Source: Geodermatophilus pulveris (GTDB taxonomy: Bacteria > Actinomycetota > Actinomycetes > Mycobacteriales > Geodermatophilaceae). Taken from it: a DNA stretch of 64,000 nucleotides. This document shows positions 50,665 to 62,840 of this stretch, piece after piece. Below the pieces are notes generated by a model, which worked only from the letters and a program-made list of their open reading frames with translations, was not told the DNA's origin and ran no database searches. The stretch's first letter is position 1. Every line of letters begins with the position of its first letter. The stretch is from contig NZ_FZOO01000001.1 in NCBI RefSeq assembly GCF_900188375.1, positions 186,001-250,000 on the forward strand, written 5' to 3'. Position numbers and translations under genes: made by a program.

Positions 50665-50963
50665 TGACCCGCCCGCCGCTCTACACCCGCCGGCCGTTCC
50701 TGGCCGGCCTGCTGCGGCAGCTGCCGCTGCTGGTGGTGCTGCTCGCGGTGGGCACCGGCCTGCTGATGGTCACCTTCGAGCACTGGCGGCGCGGGCTGGT
50801 CGTCGTCGGCCTGGCGCTGGTCGGCGGCGGGCTGCTGCGGCTGCTCCTCCCGCTGCGCCGGGTCGGGTTCCTCGCCGTCCGCAGCCGGCCGGTGGACGTC
50901 GTCATGATGGCCGGCGTCGGGCTGACGCTGACCGCCGTCGCCCTCGCCGTCCCGGGGGAGTAG
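50664..50963 (+). CDS. DUF3017 membrane protein
   Basis: A 99-residue protein with three hydrophobic segments (about 18-38, 44-62 and 75-95) and basic loops. DUF3017 proteins follow folD in many actinobacteria (Rv3355c type). The ATG at 50664 overlaps the folD TGA by one base. No function is known; coupling suggests co-expression only. Confidence 0.85.
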   Translation: MTRPPLYTRRPFLAGLLRQLPLLVVLLAVGTGLLMVTFEHWRRGLVVVGLALVGGGLLRLLLPLRRVGFLAVRSRPVDVVMMAGVGLTLTAVALAVPGE

Positions 50964-51010
50964 ACCGGCCCCTCGCCGGACCCGACCAGGCGCGGGGACC
51001 GCCCCGCCGC

Positions 51011-51016
51011 TAGGTT
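51011..51016 (+). promoter_or_regulatory. -10 hexamer TAGGTT for leaderless mdh
   Basis: TAGGTT ends 7 bases before the ATG at 51024 and no ribosome binding site intervenes. Confidence 0.65.
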
Positions 51017-51023
51017 GGCCGCC

Positions 51024-51977
51024 ATGGCAGAGCAGCGCAGGAACGGCAAGGTGACCGTCGTCGGTGCCGGCTTCTACGGCTCCACCACGGCGCTCCGGCT
51101 GGCGGAGTACGACGTCTTCGAGACCGTCGTGCTGACCGACATCGTCGAGGGCAAGCCCGAGGGCCTGGCCCTCGACATGAACCAGTCCCGCCCGATCGAG
51201 GGCTTCGAGACGAAGGTGGTCGGCGTCGGCGGCGGCTCCTACGAGGGCACCGAGGGCTCCGACGTCGTCGTCATCACCGCCGGCCTGCCGCGCAAGCCCG
51301 GCATGAGCCGCATGGACCTCATCGAGACCAACGCGTCGATCGTCCGGCAGGTGGCCGAGAACGTCGCGCAGACCTCGCCGGACGCCGTCGTCATCGTCGT
51401 GTCCAACCCGCTGGACGAGATGACCGCGCTGGCCCAGCTGGCCACCGGCTTCCCGAAGGCGCGGGTGATGGGCCAGGCCGGCATGCTCGACACCGCCCGG
51501 TTCACCAACAACGTCGCCGAGGAGCTCGGCGTCCCGGTCTCCTCCGTGCAGACCCTGACCCTCGGCTCGCACGGCGACACGATGGTCCCGGTGCCCTCGC
51601 GCTGCACCGTCGACGGCAAGCCGCTCGCCGACGTGCTCCCCGCCGACCGCATCGAGCACCTCGTCGACCGGACCCGCAACGGCGGCGCCGAGGTGGTCGC
51701 GCTGCTCAAGACCGGGTCGGCCTACTACGCGCCGTCGGCCGCCGCCGCCCGCATGGCCCGCGCGGTCATGGAGGACTCCGGCGCGGTCATGCCGGTGTGC
51801 GCCTGGGTGGACGGCGAGTACGGCATCTCCGGGGTCTACCTCGGGGTGGAGGCCGAGATCAGCCGCCAGGGGGTGCGCCGGGTGGTCGAGGGCGACCTGA
51901 CCGAGAGCGAGCTGGCCGGACTGCGCGAGGCCGCGGAGGCCGTGCGCGCCAAGCAGGCCGACGTAGCCGACCTCTGA
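51024..51977 (+). CDS. mdh: Malate dehydrogenase, LDH-like type
   Basis: The enzyme oxidises malate to oxaloacetate with NAD. The 317-residue protein has a Rossmann [14 protein letters not shown], the substrate-binding loop [14 protein letters not shown] with its arginines, VSNPLDEMT, and the catalytic GSHGDTMVP His. The motif set fits the lactate-dehydrogenase-like bacterial malate dehydrogenases rather than the E. coli type. Loop Arg instead of Gln favours malate over lactate. icd follows after 37 bases, forming a small TCA cluster. Confidence 0.93.
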   Translation: MAEQRRNGKVTVVGAGFYGSTTALRLAEYDVFETVVLTDIVEGKPEGLALDMNQSRPIEGFETKVVGVGGGSYEGTEGSDVVVITAGLPRKPGMSRMDLIETNASIVRQVAENVAQTSPDAVVIVVSNPLDEMTALAQLATGFPKARVMGQAGMLDTARFTNNVAEELGVPVSSVQTLTLGSHGDTMVPVPSRCTVDGKPLADVLPADRIEHLVDRTRNGGAEVVALLKTGSAYYAPSAAAARMARAVMEDSGAVMPVCAWVDGEYGISGVYLGVEAEISRQGVRRVVEGDLTESELAGLREAAEAVRAKQADVADL

Positions 51978-52014
51978 GCGCGTTGCTCAGAGCTGCAGAG
52001 AGGGAAACCACGAC

Positions 52015-53229
52015 GTGAGCAAGATCAAGGTCGAGGGAACCGTCGTCGAGCTGGACGGCGACGAGATGACCCGGATCATCTGGCAGTTCATCAAGGACCA
52101 GCTGATCCTCCCGTACCTCGACGTCAACCTCGAGTACTACGACCTGGGCATCGAGAAGCGCGACGAGACCGACGACCAGATCACCGTCGACGCGGCCAAC
52201 GCGATCAAGCAGCACGGGGTCGGCGTCAAGTGCGCCACCATCACGCCCGACGAGGCCCGGGTCGAGGAGTTCGGCCTCAAGAAGATGTGGCGCTCCCCGA
52301 ACGGGACGATCCGCAACATCCTCGGCGGCGTCATCTTCCGCGAGCCGATCATCATGCAGAACGTGCCGCGGCTGGTGCCGGGCTGGACCAAGCCGATCGT
52401 CGTCGGCCGCCACGCCTTCGGTGACCAGTACCGGGCCACGGACTTCCGCTTCCCCGGCGAGGGCACGCTGACGGTGACCTTCACGCCGAAGGACGGCTCG
52501 GCGCCGATCGAGCACGAGGTGTTCCAGTCGCCGGGCGCCGGTGTCGCGCTGGCCATGTACAACCTCGACGAGTCCATCCGCGACTTCGCCCGCGCCTCGA
52601 TGAACTACGGCCTGGACCGCGGCTACCCGGTCTACCTGTCGACGAAGAACACGATCCTCAAGGCCTACGACGGCCGGTTCAAGGACCTCTTCGCCGAGGT
52701 CTTCGAGGCCGAGTTCGAATCCCGGTTCGACGAGGCCGGCATCACCTACGAGCACCGCCTCATCGACGACATGGTCGCCGCCTCCCTCAAGTGGGAGGGC
52801 GGGTACGTCTGGGCGTGCAAGAACTACGACGGCGACGTGCAGTCCGACACCGTGGCGCAGGGCTTCGGCTCCCTGGGCCTGATGACGTCGGTGCTGCTGA
52901 GCCCCGACGGCCGCACCGTCGAGGCGGAGGCCGCCCACGGCACGGTGACCCGGCACTTCCGCCAGCACCAGCGCGGCGAGCAGACCTCGACCAACCCGAT
53001 CGCGTCGATCTTCGCCTGGACGCGGGGCCTGGCCCACCGCGGCAAGCTGGACGGCACCCCCGAGGTGACCCGGTTCGCCGAGACCCTGGAGAAGGTCTGC
53101 ATCGACACCGTCGAGAGCGGCCAGATGACCAAGGACCTCGCGCTGCTGATCTCCCGCGACCAGCCGTGGCTGAACACCCAGGACTTCCTGGCGGCCATCG
53201 ACGACAACCTGCAGAAGGCCATGGCCTGA
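52015..53229 (+). CDS. icd: NADP-dependent isocitrate dehydrogenase (homodimeric, eukaryote-like)
   Basis: It converts isocitrate to 2-oxoglutarate and CO2, making NADPH. In 404 residues the family motifs are [33 protein letters not shown] (19), [14 protein letters not shown], the metal-site YDGDVQSD and [14 protein letters not shown], and [11 protein letters not shown]. This is the type II homodimer (IDH1-like, Rv3339c), not the E. coli type or the monomeric form. A 15-bp hairpin terminator follows. Confidence 0.96.
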   Translation: MSKIKVEGTVVELDGDEMTRIIWQFIKDQLILPYLDVNLEYYDLGIEKRDETDDQITVDAANAIKQHGVGVKCATITPDEARVEEFGLKKMWRSPNGTIRNILGGVIFREPIIMQNVPRLVPGWTKPIVVGRHAFGDQYRATDFRFPGEGTLTVTFTPKDGSAPIEHEVFQSPGAGVALAMYNLDESIRDFARASMNYGLDRGYPVYLSTKNTILKAYDGRFKDLFAEVFEAEFESRFDEAGITYEHRLIDDMVAASLKWEGGYVWACKNYDGDVQSDTVAQGFGSLGLMTSVLLSPDGRTVEAEAAHGTVTRHFRQHQRGEQTSTNPIASIFAWTRGLAHRGKLDGTPEVTRFAETLEKVCIDTVESGQMTKDLALLISRDQPWLNTQDFLAAIDDNLQKAMA

Positions 53230-53244
53230 CGCAGCGGCGAGCTG

Positions 53245-53278
53245 CAGCGGCCCCCCACCTCAGGGTGGGGGGCCGCTG
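53245..53278 (+). terminator. Strong icd terminator hairpin
   Basis: A perfect 15-bp stem (53245-53259 with 53264-53278) with the tetraloop TCAG, 16 bases after the icd stop. It is the clearest single-gene terminator in the window. Confidence 0.85.
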
Positions 53279-53456
53279 GCGTCCTCGGTCCCTGCCGCCG
53301 GCTGCCTCGTGTCGCTGTGCGGGTGACGGGGCGGCAGTCGTCGCTCTCGTGGCGTCATGCGCCGACGAGCGTCACCTCCGCTCCCGTGATGACGGTGACC
53401 GCAGGCCGCGGACGACCGCCTCCACCCGGCTCACGGTGCTCCTCGCCGCGGTTCGG

Positions 53457-53627
53457 TCAGTCGCCGTCCGCGTCGCCGGAGCCGCCGTCGGCCCACGGCA
53501 CCGGGTCGCCTCGCCAGCCGGCAGGCGGGGGAACCGGCTCGGAGTGCACCTCGACCTGCTCCTCCAGCGGCACCTGGGCGCTGGCGTAGAACTCGTCCGC
53601 CGGGAGGCGGTACCTGTTGTCCGGCAT
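53457..53627 (-). CDS. Small acidic hypothetical protein
   Basis: A 56-residue protein starting MPDNRYRLPADEFY and ending in an Asp/Gly-rich tail. It is rich in Pro, Glu and Trp, with no membrane segment or known family. The ATG at 53627 is supported by sensible composition rather than by a clear ribosome binding site. It may be a real small gene; the neighbourhood is decayed, which lowers confidence. Confidence 0.5.
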   Translation of the reverse strand: MPDNRYRLPADEFYASAQVPLEEQVEVHSEPVPPPAGWRGDPVPWADGGSGDADGD

Positions 53628-53754
53628 GGGTGCAGCGTGGCATCCGGGATGCCCGAGGGGGAGCTCGACGCGCCTCTCTCGCGCGTCGCCGCATCCGGCT
53701 GCTGCGGACGACGGCGCGCCTGTGGACGACCGGAGTCGCCCGGCCACGTCCGGG

Positions 53755-54013
53755 TGCCTCGTCGCGGTCCCGCAGCACACCGTGCGGGACCGGGAGGGCC
53801 GGTTCGTGGCCCGGGTCGACCTGGCGTTCCCCGAGCACCGGGTGGCGGTCGAGTACGACGGCGCCTGGCACGGGGACCCCGGACAGCTCGGCCGTGACCG
53901 GTGGCGGCTCGACGCACTCGTCGCCGCGGGTCGGACCGTCCTGCACGTGACCGCAGCCGACCTCCGGCGGCCCGAGGAGCTCGTCGCCCTCGTCCGCGCC
54001 CTGGGATCAGGAG
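53755..54013 (+). pseudogene. Truncated DUF559/VSR-like endonuclease domain
   Basis: The plus-strand frame encodes VPQHTVRDREGRFVARVDLAFP, VAVEYDGAWHGDPGQLGRDRWRL and GRTVLHVTAADLR, the C-terminal nuclease-like domain of a family abundant in actinobacteria (catalytic-type Asp in VDLAF, Glu in VEYDG). The N-terminal half (normally a DNA-binding domain of about 150 residues) is missing: upstream sequence has no such similarity. The frame then runs antisense through the CAP-domain gene without a natural stop. It is a decayed fragment. Confidence 0.65.
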
Positions 54014-55086
54014 CCGAACAGCTGGGTCCACCACGGGCCGCCGGGGCCCTCGGCGACGCCCACCCCGAGCTTCGTCAGGTCGCAGTCCAGGATGTTGGCG
54101 CGGTGGCCCGGGCTCTCCAGCCAGGCCCTCATCACCGCGGCCGCGTCGGCCTGGCCGTAGGCGATGTTCTCCGCCCGCGAGTAGTCGATGCCCGCCCGCT
54201 CGGCCCGGTCGAACGGCGACAGGCCCTCCGGGCTGGTGTGCGAGAAGTAGTCGCGGTCGCGCATGTCGGCGCTGTGCGCCCGCGCCACCGCGGCCAGGGC
54301 CGGGTCGGCGGCGACCGGCGCGCAGCCGGCGGCGGTGCGCGCCGCGTTGACCAGCACCAGCACCGCGGTCTCCGCGGAGGGGTCGGCGGGCGCCGCGGCC
54401 GCTGCGACGGGGGCGGGCGCGGTCTCCGTCGGGGCGGCGGGCACGCGGGCCTCCCGGGCCGGCTGCGAGGCCCGCGGGGTCCCGGCCGCCTCGGTCGGCG
54501 CGGGCCGCGAGGCCGCCCCGGCCCGCGGCGCCGGCGTGGCGCCCGGCGCCGGCGCCGCGGCCGGCGGGTCGGCCGGGCTCACCGGGGCGGGCACCGCGGC
54601 CGGCGGTGCCTCGGGGACCGGCGCGGGGGCCGGGGCGTCGCCGTCCACGCCCATCCGCACCAGCGGCTGGGCCACCGAGCCGCCCGCGGGCGCCGAGCCC
54701 GACGACCCGGACGACGACCAGGCGGACCCGTCCCGCGAGGCGCCGTCCCACGAGGAGCCATCCGACGCGGACCGGTCGAGCGGAGGGGGCGAGGAGGACG
54801 ACGGGTCGGACGACCACCAGGACGACCACCACGACGAGCCGTCGGGCTCCTCGGTGTCCCGGGCGGGGGCGGACCGGCCGGCGGAGGTCGACTCGAGCGC
54901 CACCGGGTCGGTGAAGCTGGTCACCGCACCGGAGACCGCGGGCACGCCGAGCGCGACCAGGGCGACGGCACCGGCGACGCCCAGGAGGGGCACCACACGG
55001 GTCAGCCGCAGCAGCCGGATCCACCGGAGCAGGCCCGCGACGACGCGGGAGGCGAGCGGCGGGCCCGACGGCATGTGGTGCACCAC
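54007..55086 (-). CDS. CAP-domain (SCP/PR1) secreted or anchored protein
   Basis: A 359-residue protein. A basic N-terminus leads to one membrane segment (about 30-52); a long Ser/Trp/Ala/Pro-rich linker (about 60-235) follows, then a CAP domain (about 240-359) with VLVNAARTAAGC, ARAHSADMRDRDYFSHTSP with the His/Glu-type cavity, ENIAYGQ and WLESPGHRANIL. Bacterial CAP proteins are linked to cell-wall or lipid binding. The start lies beside an AT-rich promoter region. Confidence 0.88.
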   Translation of the reverse strand: MVHHMPSGPPLASRVVAGLLRWIRLLRLTRVVPLLGVAGAVALVALGVPAVSGAVTSFTDPVALESTSAGRSAPARDTEEPDGSSWWSSWWSSDPSSSSPPPLDRSASDGSSWDGASRDGSAWSSSGSSGSAPAGGSVAQPLVRMGVDGDAPAPAPVPEAPPAAVPAPVSPADPPAAAPAPGATPAPRAGAASRPAPTEAAGTPRASQPAREARVPAAPTETAPAPVAAAAAPADPSAETAVLVLVNAARTAAGCAPVAADPALAAVARAHSADMRDRDYFSHTSPEGLSPFDRAERAGIDYSRAENIAYGQADAAAVMRAWLESPGHRANILDCDLTKLGVGVAEGPGGPWWTQLFGS

Positions 55087-55275
55087 AGCTGATCTCCAAG
55101 TGCTAGATCACGATTCGTTACTCTGGCAAGACTAGCCGTATGCACAGCGTGATCGGCAGTGGGCTGTGACCGAGGTCACCCGTCGCGCGGTGATCGCCTC
55201 GGGTGGTGCTCTCGCGAGGTCGAGCGGGCAGCATGGACGCCGTCCGTCACCCCCTTCGACAGGAGCACGCCGCCG
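55087..55275. promoter_or_regulatory. Divergent promoter region of the CAP and CNNM genes
   Basis: The most AT-rich stretch of the window lies at about 55090-55150. It holds GATCT (55091-55095) N9 AGATC (55105-55109) and, on the minus strand, GTAACGAAT (55121-55113) near CGTGATC. It likely contains the CAP-gene promoter and an operator. The rest is GC-rich leader of the plus-strand gene. Confidence 0.45.
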
Positions 55276-56610
55276 GTGAGCGACGTCTGGCTCAACATCG
55301 TGATGGTCGTCGTCTTCGTCCTGATCGGCGGCGCCTTCTCGGGAGCGGAGATCGCCCTGGTCTCCCTCCGGGAGTCCCAGGTGCGGGCGATGGCCGAGAA
55401 CGGCGGGCGGCGGGGCAAGGCCGTGCAGCGGCTGCTCAGCGACCCCAACCGCTTCCTGGCCGCGGTCCAGGTCGGCGTCACCCTCGCCGGCTTCTTCTCC
55501 GCCGCCTTCGGCGCCAGCACGCTGTCCGAGCCGCTGGCCGACGTGCTCGTGGGGCTGGGGGTGCAGCAAAGCCTCGCCGGCACGCTGGCCTTCGTCCTGG
55601 TGACGATCGCGATCAGCTACCTGTCCCTGGTCGTGGGGGAGCTGACCCCCAAGCGGCTGGCGCTGCAGCGGGCCGAGGGCTTCTCCCTGCTGGTCGCCGC
55701 ACCGCTCAACGCCATCGCCACCCTGTCCCGCCCGGTCATCTGGCTGCTGTCCCGGTCGACCAACGTGCTGGTGCGGCTGCTGGGTGGCGACCCGCGGGCG
55801 AGTGGCGAGTCGATCAGCCAGGAGGAGCTGCGCGACCTGGTCACCGCGCACGAGTCGCTGAGCTCCGACGAGCGCCGGCTCATCGGCGAGGTGTTCCGCG
55901 CCGGTGACCGGGAGGTCCGCGAGGTCATGACGCCGCGCACCGAGGTCGACTTCCTCGAGGCGTCGATGACCGCCAGCCGGGCGGCCAAGCAGGTCGCGGA
56001 CTCCAGCCACTCCCGCTACCCGGTCGTCGGCCGCGACGAGGACGACGTCCTGGGCTTCGTGCACGTCCGCGACCTGTTCCTGCCCAACCACCCGGCCGGC
56101 CGCGCGGCGACCGTCGGCGACCTCGTGCGCGAGGTCAAGCGGCTGCCGGGCACCGCCGGCGTCCTCACCGCCCTGTCGGAGATGCGGCGGGAGAACCACC
56201 ACCTGGCGATCGTCGCCGACGAGTACGGCGGCACCGACGGCATCGTCACCCTCGAGGACCTCATCGAGGAGGTCATCGGGGAGATCTACGACGAGTACGA
56301 CGAGGACGTCGCCGACGGCGGGGACGCCCGGCCCGACGGCCCGCAGGAGGTCGACGGGCTGCTCAACCTCGACGACTTCGCGCAGACGACCGGCCTGCGG
56401 CTCCCCGAGGGGCCCTACGAGACCGTGGCGGGCTACGTGCTCGCCGAGCTCGGCCGGTTGCCCGTGGTCGGCGACACCGTCGACGTGGAGGGCCGCACGG
56501 TGACCGTCCTGGAGCTCGACGGGCGCCGGATCGCGCGGATGTCGGTCAGCCGGGCCCCGGAGCCGGAGATCGACCCGGCCCAGGTGCCGACCGGGACGAT
56601 CGGCAGCTGA
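55276..56610 (+). CDS. CNNM/HlyC-CorC-type membrane protein with CBS pair
   Basis: A 444-residue protein: a DUF21/CNNM membrane domain with about four segments (FSGAEIALVSL near the start, GVTLAGFFSAAFGAS, VVGELTPKRLALQ), then two CBS domains (about 205-330; EVMTPRTEV, SRYPVVGRDEDDVLGFVHV, and IVADEYGGTDGIVTLEDLIEE in parts), and a CorC_HlyC domain. Homologues handle magnesium or cobalt efflux. The GTG at 55276 has AGGAG about 10 bases upstream. Confidence 0.93.
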   Translation: MSDVWLNIVMVVVFVLIGGAFSGAEIALVSLRESQVRAMAENGGRRGKAVQRLLSDPNRFLAAVQVGVTLAGFFSAAFGASTLSEPLADVLVGLGVQQSLAGTLAFVLVTIAISYLSLVVGELTPKRLALQRAEGFSLLVAAPLNAIATLSRPVIWLLSRSTNVLVRLLGGDPRASGESISQEELRDLVTAHESLSSDERRLIGEVFRAGDREVREVMTPRTEVDFLEASMTASRAAKQVADSSHSRYPVVGRDEDDVLGFVHVRDLFLPNHPAGRAATVGDLVREVKRLPGTAGVLTALSEMRRENHHLAIVADEYGGTDGIVTLEDLIEEVIGEIYDEYDEDVADGGDARPDGPQEVDGLLNLDDFAQTTGLRLPEGPYETVAGYVLAELGRLPVVGDTVDVEGRTVTVLELDGRRIARMSVSRAPEPEIDPAQVPTGTIGS

Positions 56611-56691
56611 GGGAGGACCCTCCTTGCCCCCCACCACTCGCCGGCTCGCGGCGGGACCCTGCAGGAGGGCCGAGGGCAGCGGGGTCCCTCC
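56611..56691. repeat. Post-stop structured repeat, copy F (long form between convergent genes)
   Basis: It starts after the CNNM-gene TGA as GGGAGGACCCTCC; from the other strand it starts after the galE TGA as GGAGGGACCCCGCTGCCC. The interior is CCCACCACTCGCCGGCTCGC and GGCGGGACCCTGCAGGAGGGCC. The ends are near-perfect inverted copies (12 of 14 bases), so it would work in both directions. Confidence 0.65.
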
Positions 56692-57648
56692 TCAGGCCCG
56701 CGTGCGGGCGGTGTCCCAGGCGTCGCGGACGATGCCGGCCAGGTCGGTGTGCCGCGGCGTCCAGCCCAGGTCGGCGCGGATCTCCTCGCTGGAGGCGACC
56801 AGCTGCGCGGGGTCCCCGGCCCGCCGTTCCCCGACGACGACGGGGACCGGGTGCCCGGTGACCTCGCGGACGGCGTCGACCACCTGCTGCACCGAGAAGC
56901 CGGTGCCGTTGCCCAGGTTGTAGACGCGGTGCTCGCCCGGCGACGGCGCGGTCAGCGCGAGCAGGTGGGCGTCGCTGAGGTCCTCGACGTGGATGTAGTC
57001 GCGGATGCAGGTGCCGTCCGGCGTCGGGTAGTCCTCGCCGTAGACGGTCAGGTGCTCCCGCTGCCCGGCGGCGACCTGCAGGGCGATCGGGATGAGGTGG
57101 GTCTCGGTGGTGTGCCGCTCGCCCAGGCCGTGCGCGGCGCCGGCCACGTTGAAGTAGCGCAGGCTCACCGCCGCGAAGTCGTGCGCCGCCGCGTAGGAGG
57201 TGAGCATCGCGTCGACGGCCAGCTTGGTCGCGCCGTAGGTGTTGGTCGGCCGGGTCGGGGCGTCCTCGCGGATGGGCACCTGCTCGGGCTCGCCGTAGGT
57301 CGCCGCCGTCGAGGAGAACACGATCCGGCGGCAGTCGACCGCGCGCATGGCCTCCAGCAGCGCCAGCGACCCGCACACGTTGGTGTCCCAGTAGGCCTGC
57401 GGCTCCACCTGGGACTGCCCGACCAGGCTCTTGGCCGCGAAGTGCAGCACCGCCTCGGGCCGGACGTCGGCCAGCACGGGGGCCGAGTCGTGCAGCGACG
57501 CCTGCACCAGCCGGGCCCCCTCGGGCACCGCGTCGGCGTGCCCGGTGGACAGGTCGTCGAGCACGGTCACCTCGTGGCCGCCCGCCAGCAGTGCGGCGGT
57601 GACTACGCTGCCGATGTAGCCGGCCCCACCGGCGACGAGAACGCGCAT
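56692..57648 (-). CDS. galE: UDP-glucose 4-epimerase
   Basis: GalE interconverts UDP-glucose and UDP-galactose. The 318-residue SDR protein has VLVAGGAGYIGSVV (NAD site), VLDDLSTGH, FSSTAATYGEPE with the catalytic Ser, YGATKLAVD with Tyr and Lys, and DYIHVEDLSDAHLLAL. The ATG at 57648 lies 6 bases after a minus-strand -10 (TAGGGT). Converges with the CNNM gene. Confidence 0.95.
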   Translation of the reverse strand: MRVLVAGGAGYIGSVVTAALLAGGHEVTVLDDLSTGHADAVPEGARLVQASLHDSAPVLADVRPEAVLHFAAKSLVGQSQVEPQAYWDTNVCGSLALLEAMRAVDCRRIVFSSTAATYGEPEQVPIREDAPTRPTNTYGATKLAVDAMLTSYAAAHDFAAVSLRYFNVAGAAHGLGERHTTETHLIPIALQVAAGQREHLTVYGEDYPTPDGTCIRDYIHVEDLSDAHLLALTAPSPGEHRVYNLGNGTGFSVQQVVDAVREVTGHPVPVVVGERRAGDPAQLVASSEEIRADLGWTPRHTDLAGIVRDAWDTARTRA

Positions 57649-57654
57649 GCGCCC

Positions 57655-57660
57655 ACCCTA
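57655..57660 (-). promoter_or_regulatory. -10 hexamer TAGGGT for leaderless galE
   Basis: On the minus strand TAGGGT ends 6 bases before the galE ATG; no ribosome binding site lies between. Confidence 0.6.
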
Positions 57661-57718
57661 GATCCGCGCGCGGACCCCCACCCCGCGCGACGCGGAGGCG
57701 CGGTCAGGAGGCACGGAC

Positions 57719-60493
<2,775 letters not shown>

Positions 60494-60540
60494 CCGCCCC
60501 GGGGGCGCGGCCGGCGCCGGCTGCCCGCAGACTCGGCCGG

Positions 60541-61572
60541 GTGAGCGCCACCCGGGCCCGGCGGTCGGCTCCCGCGCCCGCCGGGGACCCGCCGCCCGGC
60601 GGCCGGTGGTCCCGGGTCACCGGGCTGCCCGGCCGGTGGCAGGACCGGGTGACCCAGCTGCGCCGGCGCCTCCCGTGGTTCGACCACCTGGCCCGCGCCG
60701 GCGGCCGCTACCGGCGCACCCAGGGCGACCTCATGGCCGCCGGCGTCACCTACTTCGTCTTCCTCGGCCTGGTGCCGGTGCTGCTGCTGGTCGCCTCGGT
60801 CATCGGGCTGGTGCTGGCCGGCAACGAGCTGCTGCAGCAGGAGCTCTACGCGGCCATCCGAGAGAGCTTCCCCGGCTCCGCCGGGCGGCAGATCACCGAC
60901 GAGCTCGGCGGTGCGGTCGGCTCGGCGGGGCTCACCGGGCTCATCGGCGTGGTCGGCTTCCTCTACGCCGGGCTGCGCGCCATGGACAAGCTGCGCGTGG
61001 GCATGGAGCGGATCTGGAAGGGGCGCGTCGACGAGCCGGAGTTCCTGCGGGACAACCTGCAGGACCTGCTCGCCCTGGTCGCCCTCGGCCTCCTCGGGCT
61101 GCTCAGCCTCGGGTTCACCGGCCTGGTGACCCAGGCGACCGGGTGGCTGCTGGAGCTGTCCGGGCTGGCCCAGGCGCCCGGCCTGCCGCTGCTCACCGCG
61201 GTCGTCGGCATCGCGCTGGCGCTGGCCACCGACGTCGTCGTCTTCCTGTGGCTGCTCACGGTGGTGCCCTCGACCGCCCACCCGGTGCGCCGGCTGCTGC
61301 CCGGCGCGCTCTTCGGCGCGGCCGGCTTCGAGGTGCTCAAGCTGATCGGCAGCCTCTACCTGTCGCTGATCTCCGGCAGCGTGACCGCGTCGGCGTTCGG
61401 CGGCGCGGTCGGCATCCTCATCTGGCTCAACGTCGTCTGCAGGTTCGCCTTCTTCACCGCCGCGTGGACCGCGACCCTGCCCGGCGTGCAGGGCGACGCC
61501 CGCGTGGTGGCCGAGGGCGCGGACCCTGCCGTGCCCCCGGCCGACGGCCGGACGGCGGCCGCACGCCGTTGA
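60541..61572 (+). CDS. YihY/virulence factor BrkB family membrane protein
   Basis: A 343-residue protein with a basic N-terminal tail and about six membrane segments, matching the YihY fold. Family motifs seen are GDLMAAGVTYFVFLGLVPVL and GAVGILIWLNVVCRFAFFTAAW in parts. The function of the family is unsettled (once called RNase BN). The GTG at 60541 is used. Synteny with Rv3335c downstream of trpS. Confidence 0.88.
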   Translation: MSATRARRSAPAPAGDPPPGGRWSRVTGLPGRWQDRVTQLRRRLPWFDHLARAGGRYRRTQGDLMAAGVTYFVFLGLVPVLLLVASVIGLVLAGNELLQQELYAAIRESFPGSAGRQITDELGGAVGSAGLTGLIGVVGFLYAGLRAMDKLRVGMERIWKGRVDEPEFLRDNLQDLLALVALGLLGLLSLGFTGLVTQATGWLLELSGLAQAPGLPLLTAVVGIALALATDVVVFLWLLTVVPSTAHPVRRLLPGALFGAAGFEVLKLIGSLYLSLISGSVTASAFGGAVGILIWLNVVCRFAFFTAAWTATLPGVQGDARVVAEGADPAVPPADGRTAAARR

Positions 61573-61667
61573 CCCGCAGGTGGGACGGCGGGTCGGCCGC
61601 CCGGCGGCGCAGGCAACGATCCCGTCTCGGTCTCTCGTGCGGGTGCCGCCCGCCCGCCGCGCGCGGC

Positions 61668-61673
61668 TAGCGT
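61668..61673 (+). promoter_or_regulatory. Candidate -10 (TAGCGT) of the BMP transporter genes
   Basis: TAGCGT fits TAnnnT and would give a leader of about 100 bases before 61783. The 61573-61782 gap otherwise shows only the ribosome binding site GAGAGGAGA and no clear structure. Confidence 0.35.
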
Positions 61674-61782
61674 GCGCTGGTCGCGTGCTGTGGGGACCGG
61701 CTCCGCCGGCAGTCACGCACGACCCGGACCCACCGGGCGGGCCGCCTCCCGGGTGCGGCCCGTCCCCAGAGAGGAGACCGTT

Positions 61783-62838
61783 GTGCGTCGGAAGATGAGG
61801 GCCGCCTCGCTGCTGATCGCGGGCAGCATGGTGCTGGCCGCCTGTGCCAGCGACGAGACCACCGATGCCGGCGGCGGCGGGGGCGCGCCGGCGGCCGAGG
61901 AGCTGCGCGTGGGTCTGGCCTACGACACCGGTGGCCGCGGCGACCGGTCGTTCAACGACTCCGCCTACACCGGCGCCGCCGCGGCGGTCGACGCGCTCGG
62001 CGGCGAGCTGCAGGAGTTCAGCCCCAACGAGGACGCCTCGAACCGCGGCGAGGGCCTGGCCAGCCTGGCCGAGCAGGGCTTCGACCCGGTCATCGCCGTC
62101 GGCTTCAACTACGACGAGGTCATCGCCGAGGTCGCCCCGCAGTTCCCCGACACGACCTTCGCCCAGGTCGACGGCTCCAACGCCGACGGCGCCAAGGGCG
62201 AGAACGTCACCGGCCTGATCTTCGCCGAGGAGGAGGGCTCCTTCCTCGCCGGCGTCGCGGCCGCCCTGAAGAGCGAGGCCGCCCACATCGGCTTCGTCGG
62301 CGGCGTGGAGAGCCCGCTGATCCAGAAGTTCGAGGCCGGCTACGTCGCCGGTGCGCAGGCCGTGGACCCGCAGATCCGCGTCGACCGGCAGTACATCTCG
62401 CCGGCCGGTGACTTCTCCGGCTTCAGCGACCCGGCCCGCGGCCAGATCGTGGCCCAGGGCATGTACGACGCCGGCGCCGACATCGTCTACCACGCCGCAG
62501 GCGGCTCGGGCATCGGCGTCTTCCAGGCCGCCGCGGCCTCCGGCAACCGGGCGATCGGCGTCGACTCCGACCAGTACCTGACGGTCGACGACCCGGCGCT
62601 GCAGGCGGTGATCATGACGTCGATGCTCAAGCGGGTCGACAACGCGGTGGAGCAGTTCATCAACGACTACGCCGAGGGCAACGTCGAGGGCGCCACCGAT
62701 GTCCTCAACGACCTGTCCACCGAGGGCATCGACCTGGCCACCAGCGGCGGGTTCATCGACGACATCCAGGGCGAGATCGACGAGTACAAGCAGCAGATCA
62801 CCGACGGCACCATCACGGTCCCGACGACGATCGAGTGA
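61783..62838 (+). CDS. BMP-family nucleoside-binding lipoprotein of an ABC transporter
   Basis: A 351-residue substrate-binding protein. The signal peptide (MRAASLLIAGSMVLA) ends in a lipobox LAAC, so Cys is lipidated and anchored outside the membrane. The mature part shows GLAYDTGGRGDRSFNDSAYTG (in parts), AVGFNYDEVI, GFVGGVESPLIQKFEAGYVAG and HAAGGSGIGVFQAA, typical of BMP proteins that bind purine nucleosides. The GTG at 61783 follows GAGGAGACC. An ATPase gene of the same transporter follows. Confidence 0.93.
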   Translation: MRRKMRAASLLIAGSMVLAACASDETTDAGGGGGAPAAEELRVGLAYDTGGRGDRSFNDSAYTGAAAAVDALGGELQEFSPNEDASNRGEGLASLAEQGFDPVIAVGFNYDEVIAEVAPQFPDTTFAQVDGSNADGAKGENVTGLIFAEEEGSFLAGVAAALKSEAAHIGFVGGVESPLIQKFEAGYVAGAQAVDPQIRVDRQYISPAGDFSGFSDPARGQIVAQGMYDAGADIVYHAAGGSGIGVFQAAAASGNRAIGVDSDQYLTVDDPALQAVIMTSMLKRVDNAVEQFINDYAEGNVEGATDVLNDLSTEGIDLATSGGFIDDIQGEIDEYKQQITDGTITVPTTIE

Positions 62839-62840
62839 CC

